64,000 nt of DNA from Zanthoxylum bungeanum. Lineage: Eukaryota; Streptophyta; Magnoliopsida; Sapindales; Rutaceae. Below the pieces are notes generated by a model. It was given only the letters and a program-made list of their open reading frames with translations, was not told the DNA's origin and did no database searches. Position 1 is the first letter of the stretch. The number at the start of each line of letters is the position of its first letter. Positions 1-8,872 of this stretch are shown one piece after another. The translations under genes were made by a program, and so were the position numbers. The stretch is taken from NCBI GenBank assembly GCA_019454045.1, contig SKCR01020747.1:62001-126000 (forward strand). The letters are read 5' to 3'.

Positions 1-850
1 TATCTTATTTATTTATTTACATCTTTCAGTAATTAATTTCTGCTTTCGCACTTTCTTTTCTTTACTTTTTAGTTTTTACTTTCCGTAATTTACTTTTACG
101 CACAATCATTTCCTTTCTTTACTTTTGCAGTTTTTATTTTTCAAGCAATGAGGAGGTAATTCTCCTTTGCTGGGGTGAAAGGTAAAACTTTTATTATTGC
201 TATTTAGATTAATCTCCCATAATTATAATATATTCACTATTTAAAATTTGACTTAACAAGGATACCGCTATATTGGCCGGTTGGTAATTCATTTTAATCT
301 GGTTAAACCTGACTAAATAAGGATACCGCCAGATTGGTCGATTGGTAATTAAAGTTTCTTACCGCCTATATGGCAGGTTTATTTTGGTTCCGCTTATATG
401 GCTGGATTATGGACAATTATTATTACCGCCTTAATGGCTGGTTGGACTTAATTTGACTTAATCAGGTTACCGCCTATATGGCTGGTGGTTAAATTATCAC
501 AAGTTTATATGTTATATTATGGGAGATATCTAAATAGTAAATAGTAGAAGTTAATTCATTTTACCTTAGCATTTAATTTATTGTAATTTACTTTTCAGCT
601 TTTACTTTACCGCAATTACTTTTCAGCATTTTAATTTTATGTCTTTTATTTCATTAGCCCTAGTTATGTGTCGTAACTAAGTTAGATATCTGGGGTTGTG
701 ATGAAATCCAATATCACCGGTTTATAAGGGGTTAAATTATAGTTTGGGTAATATAAAGGTTTATTTATTGAGTCTTAATCCTAATGCTTTTTATTAACTG
801 GCCATTAATAAAATTGAACTAGTAAACTTAAAATGAACTTGGAAAAGGGA
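1..850 (+). repeat. 5' LTR fragment of Athila-like element
   Basis: This stretch matches 10894-11743 at a constant offset of 10893 bases, with roughly nine differences counted by eye. It is therefore the 3' part of the left LTR of the element whose right LTR lies at about 10195-12290. Similarity stops abruptly after base 850, where the sequence jumps straight into gag-like coding sequence. The last ~540 bases of the LTR, the primer binding site, the leader and most of gag are missing, so a deletion joined LTR to gag. The region itself has no coding potential and contains several short repeats of the type ACCGCCTATATGGCTGG (about 240-490). Confidence 0.85.
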
Positions 851-2320
851 ACAATCCATATTCCAACACCTACAACCCAGGGTGGAGGAATCATCCTAAT
901 TTTTCATGGAGCAACAATTCAGGGCAAAAGAATAATCCACCACCTGGATTCCAACAGCAGAACTATCCACCACTTGGATTTCAGCAACAGAACAAAGGCC
1001 AGGAGCATAAAAAGAACCAGTAATGGCAGAAGTGCTAGCTCAGTTAAAAAAATATGAAGCTATTTTCAAAGCCAATCAGCTTCTATCAAAGCACTAGAGA
1101 ATCAAATTGGACAACTGGCCAATGCTCAGAGTAACAGACCGCCAGGAAATCTTCCTAGCAACACAGAACCAAATCCAAGGAATCGAGGGAAGGAGCAATG
1201 TCAAGCCATTACCTTGAAAAGCGGTACTGAAATCAACAAAGATGTTGGAATCAAGACAACAATCGAGGAAGTTCCAAAAGATGCAGTCACACAGATGGAG
1301 GAAAAAGAAGCAAAGGAAAAAGAAGCAAAAGAAAAAGAAAAAGAACGGATCACTCCACCTCCATCTTTTCCTCAGCGTCTTCATAAAAACAAACTGGACA
1401 AGCAGTTTGCTCGATTCTTGGAGGTTTTCAAAAAGCTGCATATCAACATTCCATTTGCAGAAGCCTTGGAAGAAATGCCCAGCTATGGCAAATTCATGAA
1501 AGACATTCTTTCACGAAAACGGAGATTGGGAGATTATGAGACAGTAGCATTATCGAAAGAATGCAGTGCTATCATTCAGAGGAAACTTCCCCCGAAGTTG
1601 AAAGATCCTGGCAGTTTCACAGTCCCGTGCACTATTGGAGAACATTATATCGGTAAGGCTTTATGTGATTTAGGTGCAAGTGTTAATTTGATGCCTTTTT
1701 CTATTTACAGGAAACTGCAAATTGGAGAAGCAATGCCTACCTTAGTCTCACTGTAACTTGCTGATCGAATGCTCGCATTTCCAAGAGGATTCGCGAAAGA
1801 TGTACTGGTCAAAGTTGACAAACTTGTTCTCCCAGCAGATTTCATCATCCTTGACATGGAAGAAGACAAAGATGTGCCTATTATCCTTGGGAGGCCATTC
1901 TTGGCGACAGGACGAACTGTGATTGATGTACAAAAATGAGAACTAACTATGAAAGTTCAGGACCAAGAAGTTACTTTCAATGTTTTCAAAGCCATGAAAT
2001 TCCCGAGTGATGAAAAAGAGGAAGAATGTTTCAGAATTGATGTTGTTGATAGTATCATCCAGGATACTGATACAATTCCTACGGACAAACTTGAAGCTTG
2101 CATCACCAACATGACTGACAACGAGCTTAATGCTGAAATTCTGGAATATATTGACTATCTTGACAAGCCGTTTCATTTTAAATCAACAACACCAGTTGAA
2201 AGTCTGGACCCTCCAAAGAAAGATCGAATCAAGCCTTCAATTGAAGAACCACCACATTGGATTGGAGTTGAAGCTACTTCCGAACCATCTCAGGTATGCA
2301 TTTCTTGGAAACTCTTCTGA
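851..2320 (+). pseudogene. Athila-like gag C-terminus and protease, broken
   Basis: Broken 5' part of a Ty3/gypsy gag-pol. It starts in the proline/glutamine-rich gag tail (PPGFQQQN near 940), then a short coiled-coil stretch (SIKALENQIGQLA near 1085), a Lys/Glu-rich linker, and a retroviral-type aspartic protease whose active site reads LCDLGASVNLMP near 1665. Downstream [12 protein letters not shown] and [11 protein letters not shown] are the usual protease flank of this lineage. Lesions visible: frameshifts near 1022 and 1079, in-frame stops at 1754 (TAA) and 1937 (TGA), and a frameshift near 2260 before the RT. The 5' part of gag was removed by the deletion at 850. Motif spacing fits the Athila lineage; Tat is the alternative. 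It cannot make a full polyprotein. Confidence 0.85.
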
Positions 2321-3310
2321 ATTACCTGTTATTATTTCTTCTTCTCTAACATTGGAACATGAAGAAAAATTATTGAGAGTTTTACGAGAGCACAAGAAAT
2401 CCATTGGCTGGACTATAGCTGACATTCGAGGCATTAGTCCATCATTTTGCATGCACAAGATCCTGATGAATGACGAGTACAAAACCACAGTGGAGCACCA
2501 ACGGAGACTCAATCCAATCATGAAAGAAGTTGTAAAGAAAGAAATAATCAAATGGTTGGATGCTGGCATCATTTACCCCATCTCAGATAGCAGTTGGGTG
2601 AGTCCTATGCAGTGTGTACCGAAGAAAAGAGGAATTACTGTGGTCACTAATGAAAAGAATGAACTAATTCCAACAAGAACGGTGACTGGATGGAGAGTAT
2701 GCATGGATTACCGAAAGTTAAACAAAGCTACGAGGAAGGACCATTTTCTGTTGCCATTCATTGATCAAATACTGGATAGACTGGCAGGACATGAGTACTA
2801 TTGCTTTCTGGACGGATATTCAGGGTACAATCAGATTGCTATCACCCCAGAAGATCAGAAGAAAACCACATTTACATGTCTGTATGGCACTTTTGCTTTC
2901 CGCATGATGCCATTTGGATTATGTAATGCCCCAACCACATTTCAGTGTTGCATGATGGCCATCTTCTCAGATATGTTGGAGCAGAGTATGGAGGTATTCA
3001 TGGATGACTTTTCTGTGTTTGGAGATTCTTTTGACCATTGCTTGCATAATCTGGAACAGGTGTTATAAAGGTGTGAAGACACAAACCTGGTACTCAACTG
3101 GGAGAAATGCCACTTCATGGTTCAGGAAGGCATTGTTCTTGGACACCGGATCTCACAAAAGGGAATCGAGGTAGACAAAGCAAAGATCGAGACAATTGAA
3201 AAACTACCTCCACCAACAACTGTCAAAGGGATTCAGAGTTTTCTTGGACACGCAGGTTTTTACAGGAGATTATCAAAGACTTTTCCAAGATTGCAAAACC
3301 TCTTTGCAAT
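2255..3310 (+). pseudogene. Athila-like reverse transcriptase, broken
   Basis: Reverse transcriptase part of the same pol. Recognisable blocks in order: YAFLGNSS linker, WVSPMQCVPKK, VCMDYRKLNKATRKDHF, YCFLDGYSGYNQI, TFAFRMMPFGLCNAP, and the catalytic box VFMDDFSVFG (the F/YMDD motif) near 3000. A TAA stop at 3066 interrupts the frame just after LHNLEQVL, although similarity continues with NLVLNWEKCHFMV and GIVLGHRISQKGIEVDKAKIE, the connection segment. A frameshift follows near 3270 after GHAGFYRR. The catalytic residues are intact but the reading frame is not, so the element is not autonomous. Confidence 0.9.
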
Positions 3311-4298
3311 CTTCTGGAGAAGGATGTGCCTTTCAACTTCACCAAAGAATGCCATGAAGCTTTTGAAATCTTGAAACAGAAGTTGGTCTCTGCTCCCATC
3401 ATAGTAACACCAGACTGGACCCTTCCATTTGAGGTGATGTGCGATGCTAGTGATTTTACTGTAGGTGCAGTTTTGAGACAACGCAAAGAAAAGATTTTCC
3501 ACACCATTTATTACTCGAACAGGACTCTGAATGAAGCTCAGCTCAACTACACAACCACTGAAAAGGAGTTGCTTGCAGGTGTGTTTGCTTTTGACAAATT
3601 CCGCTCTTATCTACTGGGTCCCAAAGTGGTGGTCTACACAGATCATTCAGCAATCAAATATCTGATCGCGAAGAAAGATGCTAAACCCAGACTGATCCGT
3701 TGGATACTTCTTCTGCAAGAATTCGACATAGAGATTCGAGCCAGGAAAGAGACAGAAAACCAAGTGGCAGATCATTTATCGAGGCTCGATAATGGAGAAA
3801 CAGCTGGCAAAGAACTTTCAATCAAAGAAACTTTTCCAGATGAACAGCTATTTGCCATGAAACAGCAGGAAGTTCCTTGGTATGCTGACTATGTCAACTA
3901 CATTGTGGCAGGAAAATGGCCGTTGGAATGGACAACTCAGCAACGGAAGAAGTTTTTCAAAGAAGTCAAGCACTATGTTTGGGATGAGCCGTACCTGTTC
4001 AACGCTGTGCTGATCAATTATTGAAACGATGCGTTCCACATGAGGAGGTCAACAGTGTTTTGCAGCACTGTCATTCATCACCATATGGCGGACATTTCAG
4101 TGGGGACAAAACTGCAGCAAAAGTTTTACAATCAGGTTTGTTCTGGCCCACTCTTTTTAAGATGCTTACTTGTTTTCTCTTCAATGTGACAGGTGCCAGA
4201 GAACGGGGAATATTTCGAGAAGAAATGAAGGACCATTGCAAAATATTCTGGAAGTCGAGATATTTGATGTATGGGGTATTGATTTCATGGGACCCTTT
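3280..4298 (+). pseudogene. Athila-like RNase H and integrase N-terminus, broken
   Basis: Continuation of pol in another frame. The RNase H domain is visible as [33 protein letters not shown] and [11 protein letters not shown], followed by ADHLSRL. A TGA stop at 4021 and frameshifts precede the integrase zinc-binding region (SSPYGGHFSGDKT, then CDRCQRTGNISRRNE). The first catalytic Asp of the integrase core is in VWGIDFMGPF at about 4270-4298. The frame is cut there by a solo LTR; the same domain resumes at 6420. Known role: replication and integration of the element in the nucleus; here it is non-functional. Confidence 0.88.
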
Positions 4299-6419
4299 TG
4301 TTGGACAATTATGACCCATAGCGTCACTATTTGTACAGATCACGGTGTTGTTGTACAAATTAACTATGTAATAAAGGAGATTGCACTCTTATCATTTGTG
4401 ATTAGATCACCTAGATATATAAGTGATGAGAGGTCCCTATGATTTGTTCCTGGACGGAGAATGATATGAGACAGTATCAGTCCACGAAGGATAAATCATT
4501 AAATATCCCTAGTCAGAGTATTATCGAGATTGGACATCGATAAATACGTAAAAGACTAGTATTACACTTGTGCGCGTTTGTGAGGGCACAACGGCATAGT
4601 TTTCATATATTTGGGTATAAGATACTCATGCAAGTGTAATAGGAGGTTGTGTTTCACCGATGGTATGGGAAACAGCTTCGCTCTGGATTGACCCCCGCTG
4701 AATCCCATTGGTAGTATGACTATGTGTCTATGGGAGTCTGCAATCAGGGTAGGTGTATTTGGTCTTAACCTGAGACTTGCACCGCTAATACTTACGATAA
4801 TCGATATACTTTAGTTGAGGTCGTCCAGGGCTTTAACCGGTTCTGTGTATGCCGATACTGGGTATATTGAGAATCGTAGTGTGTTGGGTGTGATGTCAAG
4901 ACGGAAGTATCACTCCAGTCATAGTGGAGATGACGGACACGTAGGATACGGAAACTCATTCTCTTAAATGCTCGAGCTATCGGGATATTATGACTAGGTC
5001 ATATTTATCCGATTATAGAGACTAGTTACCAGACATCCGATATGTGCTTCGTACGGGGCAGACACAATTCCAGCCCCAGGCCTAGCACGTGATCATCCGA
5101 TACTGGACAGAAATATGCAATACTTCGGTATACTACGCTTGATATAGATCATATATTCCTGTAAGGATATTTCCGGAGAATTGGGTAGGCATGGCGCTTT
5201 GCTAGAAGCCAACCATTGCCTCATAAATCGGTATAAACGTAGTACGAGGTACTTACGTGTTCGGATAGTCCGACGACCGCATTTACTGCCAACATATCCG
5301 GAGGTCTCATGGGTCGCTCCCCGAGGATTCACCAATGACGTATAACTCGCACTATAATTAATCTGGGATTAATTCGATGAGAGAGAAAATTAATCTGGGA
5401 TTAATTACGGAGATATTTTATCTAGGATAAAATATTAATAAAAGAGAGAGAACGATTAATTTGGAATTAATCGATAAAAGAATATATCCGATATATTATA
5501 CGAAATTGGATTTCGACGCGGAATTAAAATTGGATTTTAATTCGAGCGAATGAATTAATTTGGAATTAATTCGTTAGCGACGTGAATAGTGATTTCGCTA
5601 GGCGTAATCATTTAATTACGACGCGACGGAAAATTCGTTAATTTGGAATTAGCGAACCCGAGCCCGAGAGTGATTGCGAACGCATTCGCATTTCGAATTC
5701 GAGCGCGGCACACAAGTCACATCAAGCGTCAAATCGCTAGTCATATCAATTGTCAAATCACTTGTCACTTTGAGTGATGTGATGTGACATGACATGTAGT
5801 CACTTTATTAAAGTGACTTGATATGAATAGTGATGTGAGTTGAAAAGCATCTTTTGCTTTTTGCTTTTTGACTTTTGCTTTTTTGAAAAGTAAAAGAAAT
5901 TTATTAAATTGAAATAGAAAAGTGGTAAATGGTTTTAATTAATTTTGGAAGTTAAAAACTAAAAACCTATTACACCTTTTCTCTCTCTCTCTCCACCGTT
6001 CACGTTTTTTACATTTTCCCTCCTCTTCTCTCACGGCTTGGAGCCGTTTTCCTCTTCATCTTCACTAAATCATGGCTTGGCCGTGAGAAGCAAATGGAAG
6101 ATGATTTGTGCTAGCACACCATGGGTTTTACAAAGGTGATAGGGTAGTGAACTTGTGTGCAAGGAATCCCTTTTGGAAGCTTGGAGCTTCAATGGAGTCT
6201 TCAATGGCCGATTCTTGGAGGAACAAAGGAGGCCAAAATCGAGCACACCACCAGTCCAATAAGCTCATTGCCGACCTTCATCAAGGAGGAGAATGGGTTT
6301 TGTTCTTCTTAGCATCAAACCATTCAATGTGAGTATGTCTTCCGCATTATTCCTTTGATGTATTCATGTGATTTTGTGCTTGAATTTGTTGATCTTGGGA
6401 CCTATATTAGACACCAACA
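4299..6419 (+). mobile_element. Solo LTR of copia family A inside Athila integrase
   Basis: 2121-base LTR bounded by TGTTGG and CCAACA and flanked by a perfect 5-base target duplication CCTTT (4294-4298 and 6420-6424). Removing it joins DFMGPF to [16 protein letters not shown], which restores the expected integrase order. It matches the LTRs at 18253, 40423, 48237, 56115 and 63919, so it belongs to the long-LTR family called A here. With no internal region and intact duplications it is a classic solo LTR left by LTR-LTR recombination. Small ORFs inside it (around 5093-5335 and 6108-6332) are not believed to be genes. Confidence 0.95.
5356..5656 (+). repeat. Array of nine mini-hairpins in family A LTR
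   Basis: Nine short inverted repeats follow one another at 5356-5374, 5388-5406, 5413-5435, 5453-5473, 5481-5497, 5501-5515, 5521-5543, 5552-5572 and 5634-5656. Stems are 6-10 bp and all but the last are perfect; the last has one G-T type mismatch. Eight have a three-base loop, TGG in seven and TAG in one; the fifth has a one-base loop. Examples are CGAAAT-TGG-ATTTCG and CGATTAATT-TGG-AATTAATCG. The same array occurs in every complete family A LTR of the window (about 19285-19500, 41210-41420, 49020-49230, 57170-57470). Function unknown. Confidence 0.85.
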
Positions 6420-7222
6420 CCTTTATACCATCATTCGGAAATCTGTACATCCTGGTTGCTGTAGACTACGTCTCCAAATGGGTTGAAGCAATTGCACTGC
6501 CATCCAATGATTCAAAAGTGGTTATCAAATTCCTAAAAAAGAACATTTTCACTCGGTTCGGAACACCTTATGCAATTATCAGTGATGGTGGCACATATTT
6601 CTGCAACAGATATTTTGATGCACTCCTATCAAAATACGGAGTTACTCATAAGGTTGCCACTGCTTACCATCCACAGTCAAATGGACAGGTTGAAGTTTCA
6701 AACAGGGAAATCAAAAAAATCTTGGAGAGAACCGTTGGATCAACAAGGAGGGACTGGTCTACAAAACTCGATGACGCATTATGGGCCTACCGGACAGCTT
6801 ACAAGACACCCATTAGTATGTCACCATATCGATTGGTGTTTGGGAAAGCATGCCACCTGCTAGTTGAACTTGAACACAAGGCGTACTGGGCCTTGAAGAA
6901 GTTGAATCTTGATCCACAAGCTGCAGGAGAGAAAAGACTTCACCAACTCAATGAATTGGAGAAAATTCGCCTACAGGCCTATGAGAATGCCAAATTATAC
7001 AAAGAAAAGACCAAGAAATAGCATGACCAAAAAATAGTGCACAGACAGTTGGAACCAAGGCAGCAGGTGTTGTTGTACAACTCGAGGTTAAAACTTTTCC
7101 TTGGAAAGTTGAAATCAAGGTGGTCAGGTCCTCATGTTCTACCATATGGAGCTGTTGAGTTACTGGATCCCAATACTAACAATACATTCAAAGTTAACAG
7201 TCAGCGTGTCAAGCACTACTAG
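6420..7222 (+). pseudogene. Athila-like integrase core and C-terminus
   Basis: Second part of the integrase interrupted by the solo LTR. It reads [16 protein letters not shown], then the second catalytic Asp in [12 protein letters not shown] and the catalytic Glu in [12 protein letters not shown], giving the D,D,E triad together with DFMGPF upstream. It continues with [14 protein letters not shown] and a TAG stop at 7019, beyond which the C-terminal region (LKLFLGKLKSRWSGPHVL, TFKVNSQRVKHY) is still readable to 7222. This is the end of pol. About 100 bases later comes the stretch GCTAGCAGGGAGGCAACCCA (7319-7338), which is also found, slightly changed, in the second Athila-like element at 51825-51842 on the other strand. 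Confidence 0.9.
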
Positions 7223-7416
7223 AGAGAATCATTTGAGCGACAAAAAGAAAGTGTCACACTTTTAGATCCAGCATAACGTTCAAGTAGCAACGTCTAGCTG
7301 ACGACTTAAAACTTAGCGCTAGCAGGGAGGCAACCCATGTAATCTTTGTGTATAAATTGTAATTTGGTGTGATTTTATTTTGTGTGTTTAGTTTTTACAG
7401 ATTTAGTCATTACAAG

Positions 7417-7923
7417 ATGGAAGAAGTTCTCGCAAATCTTCACAAGCAATTTCCCTCTCTCCCTCAAAATTCTCTGATGAAAGTTTACAAAGCTCGCTTG
7501 GAAAGGATGAGACTACTAATGATCCATGGTATTCCTAATGACATTCGTTGGGTAATCGAAGCACGAGTTCGATTAGCAGGTGAGTATTCTGATTCTTGTA
7601 CTTCTTATTTGCCTGGATTTGGAAGAAGCACCTATGTCAAGAAACGTAGAGCTAGGAAAATGGGTGTTTGTTTCGAATGTGCACGCTGGAATTACAATAC
7701 TCGTTGTCGTTCTTTAGGAATGATGTCTGATAATCGCGAAGATAAAATTAAATTCTTTAGGGATGGCTTGAGTAAGGAGTCTATGGATGATATTTCTTCG
7801 ACTCTTGAGACGCATCCTAGTAGATATGTTCATATTGCCATTCGCAAATTACACACACAATTTTTAAAGGAAAGTCAACAGTTAAGTCTCGGGAATCTGA
7901 CTCAAAAAGACCCTGTTTGCTAA
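7417..7923 (+). CDS. Basic Cys-rich accessory protein, viral CRP/NABP-like
   Basis: Open frame of 168 codons between pol and the LOG gene. I prefer the ATG at 7417 to the upstream one at 7369 because a polypyrimidine tract plus AG (TTTTTACAG, about 7394-7402) lies between them and could be a splice acceptor. Residues 1-55 are helical and basic. At 69-81 comes GRSTYVKKRRARK, then Cys85, Cys88 and Cys97 in CFECARWNYNTRC, then a conserved-looking SDN...KFFRDG segment. This order (GRS, Arg/Lys run, CxxC, C, SxN, FxxxG) resembles the cysteine-rich nucleic-acid-binding proteins of carlavirus-like plant RNA viruses, which bind nucleic acid and often suppress silencing. The usual fourth Cys is not evident. 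The homology is my inference; an Athila-specific protein is the alternative. The same gene survives as a remnant at about 51590-51720. Confidence 0.6.
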   Translation: MEEVLANLHKQFPSLPQNSLMKVYKARLERMRLLMIHGIPNDIRWVIEARVRLAGEYSDSCTSYLPGFGRSTYVKKRRARKMGVCFECARWNYNTRCRSLGMMSDNREDKIKFFRDGLSKESMDDISSTLETHPSRYVHIAIRKLHTQFLKESQQLSLGNLTQKDPVC

Positions 7924-8109
7924 TTTATAAGAAAATTGGATGGGAAGCTTGTCCCTGACGCATAGACGTCAATCAAGCCGCTAAGTTTCTTGTACATATT
8001 ATATCTCTTTATCTTTTCCTAATAATTGTGATTTATTTTGTTATTTTCTCTTATTTTCTCCGACAGGATCCAGACCTTTTTGACTATCACGATTTATTGT
8101 ACTGTTTAA

Positions 8110-8130
8110 CTAATAATTATCATTTGGCAG
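8110..8130 (+). promoter_or_regulatory. Candidate 3' splice site before LOG
   Basis: A branch-point-like CTAATAATTAT followed by CATTTGGCAG ends 88 bases before the LOG start codon. The identical 21 bases occur on the minus strand at 51460-51480, before the LOG pseudogene of the second element, although the sequence around them has diverged. A conserved acceptor would let the downstream gene be expressed from a spliced subgenomic transcript. The donor cannot be seen because the 5' leader was deleted. Confidence 0.5.
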
Positions 8131-8218
8131 GTACTAGTGCTATTATTTTTACTCACCCTTTTTAGGTATTATAAATTCAACTCATCATTGTACTTTTGAA
8201 AGACATCAAGAGTAAAAC

Positions 8219-8872
8219 ATGGAAGCCACTTCAAGAAGACGGGTTGAAAACATCTGTGTGTTTTGCGGAACTAGTGTTGGTGTTAAATCAAAATACATAG
8301 AAGCAGCACAAGAATTGGGTCGAGTCTTAGCTGCAAGGAATATGCACTTAGTATATGGTGGAGGAAATCTTGGACTTATGGGGATCGTTTCAAAGGCTGT
8401 ACAGGAAGGAGGCAGTCAAGTCTTGGGAATCATTCCAAAACCCTTGGCGGAGGTGAATCTTATTGGACCATCAAACGGAGAAGAACTAATTGTGCCAGGT
8501 ATGTCTGAACGATTGGTAGAAATGATTAACCGTGCTGATGCTTTTATTGCTTTGCCAGGTGGCTTGGGCACATTGGAGGAAATTTTTATAGTGCTATCTT
8601 GGGCGAACTTAAACATACACCAGAAACCGATTGGGCTGTTTAATGTTGAAGGATTTTATGATTTTCTTTGTGTATTTCTTGATGATGCCCGGAGAAACGG
8701 GTTCGTAACAAAACCTATGAAGGAACTCCTCTTTACTGCCAGAACTGCCCCGGATCTAATTGACCAAATATTAGCCTTTGAACCACAAATTGACCCTATC
8801 CTTTCAAAGATAAACTGGTCCGAGAATGATCGTGGTAAGAAGCGTCGGATTATTCTGGATCTTAACCTTTAA
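8219..8872 (+). CDS. LOG: LOG-like cytokinin phosphoribohydrolase carried by retrotransposon
   Basis: Intact 217-codon frame of the LONELY GUY family (lysine decarboxylase-like fold). These cytosolic or nuclear enzymes release active cytokinin bases from cytokinin riboside 5'-monophosphates. Visible: ICVFCGTSVG (12-21), VYGGGNLGLMG (45-55), GMSERLVEM (94-102) and the nucleotide-binding signature PGGLGTLEE (113-121), with the conserved Arg98 and Glu121 present. Length is typical. Plant LOG genes normally have several introns; this copy has none, so it is probably a captured cDNA. It sits between pol and the 3' LTR of the Athila-like element, in element orientation. Odd: the C-terminus reads RGKKRR (204-209), then LDLNL (213-217), the last being a canonical EAR motif, not expected in ordinary LOGs. 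The start is the only ATG before the conserved region. Activity is inferred, not shown. Confidence 0.92.
   Translation: MEATSRRRVENICVFCGTSVGVKSKYIEAAQELGRVLAARNMHLVYGGGNLGLMGIVSKAVQEGGSQVLGIIPKPLAEVNLIGPSNGEELIVPGMSERLVEMINRADAFIALPGGLGTLEEIFIVLSWANLNIHQKPIGLFNVEGFYDFLCVFLDDARRNGFVTKPMKELLFTARTAPDLIDQILAFEPQIDPILSKINWSENDRGKKRRIILDLNL

Noticed and set aside
1094..1441. Minus-strand 115-codon frame with a hydrophobic segment
   Set aside because: Shadow of the Lys/Glu-rich gag linker read on the other strand.
8219..8872. Treating open LOG and Cys-rich frames beside a broken pol as proof of selection after insertion
   Set aside because: The two LTR copies differ by only about 1%, so few mutations are expected in 1.2 kb; intactness alone is not informative. 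The selection argument rests on the comparison of the two elements.
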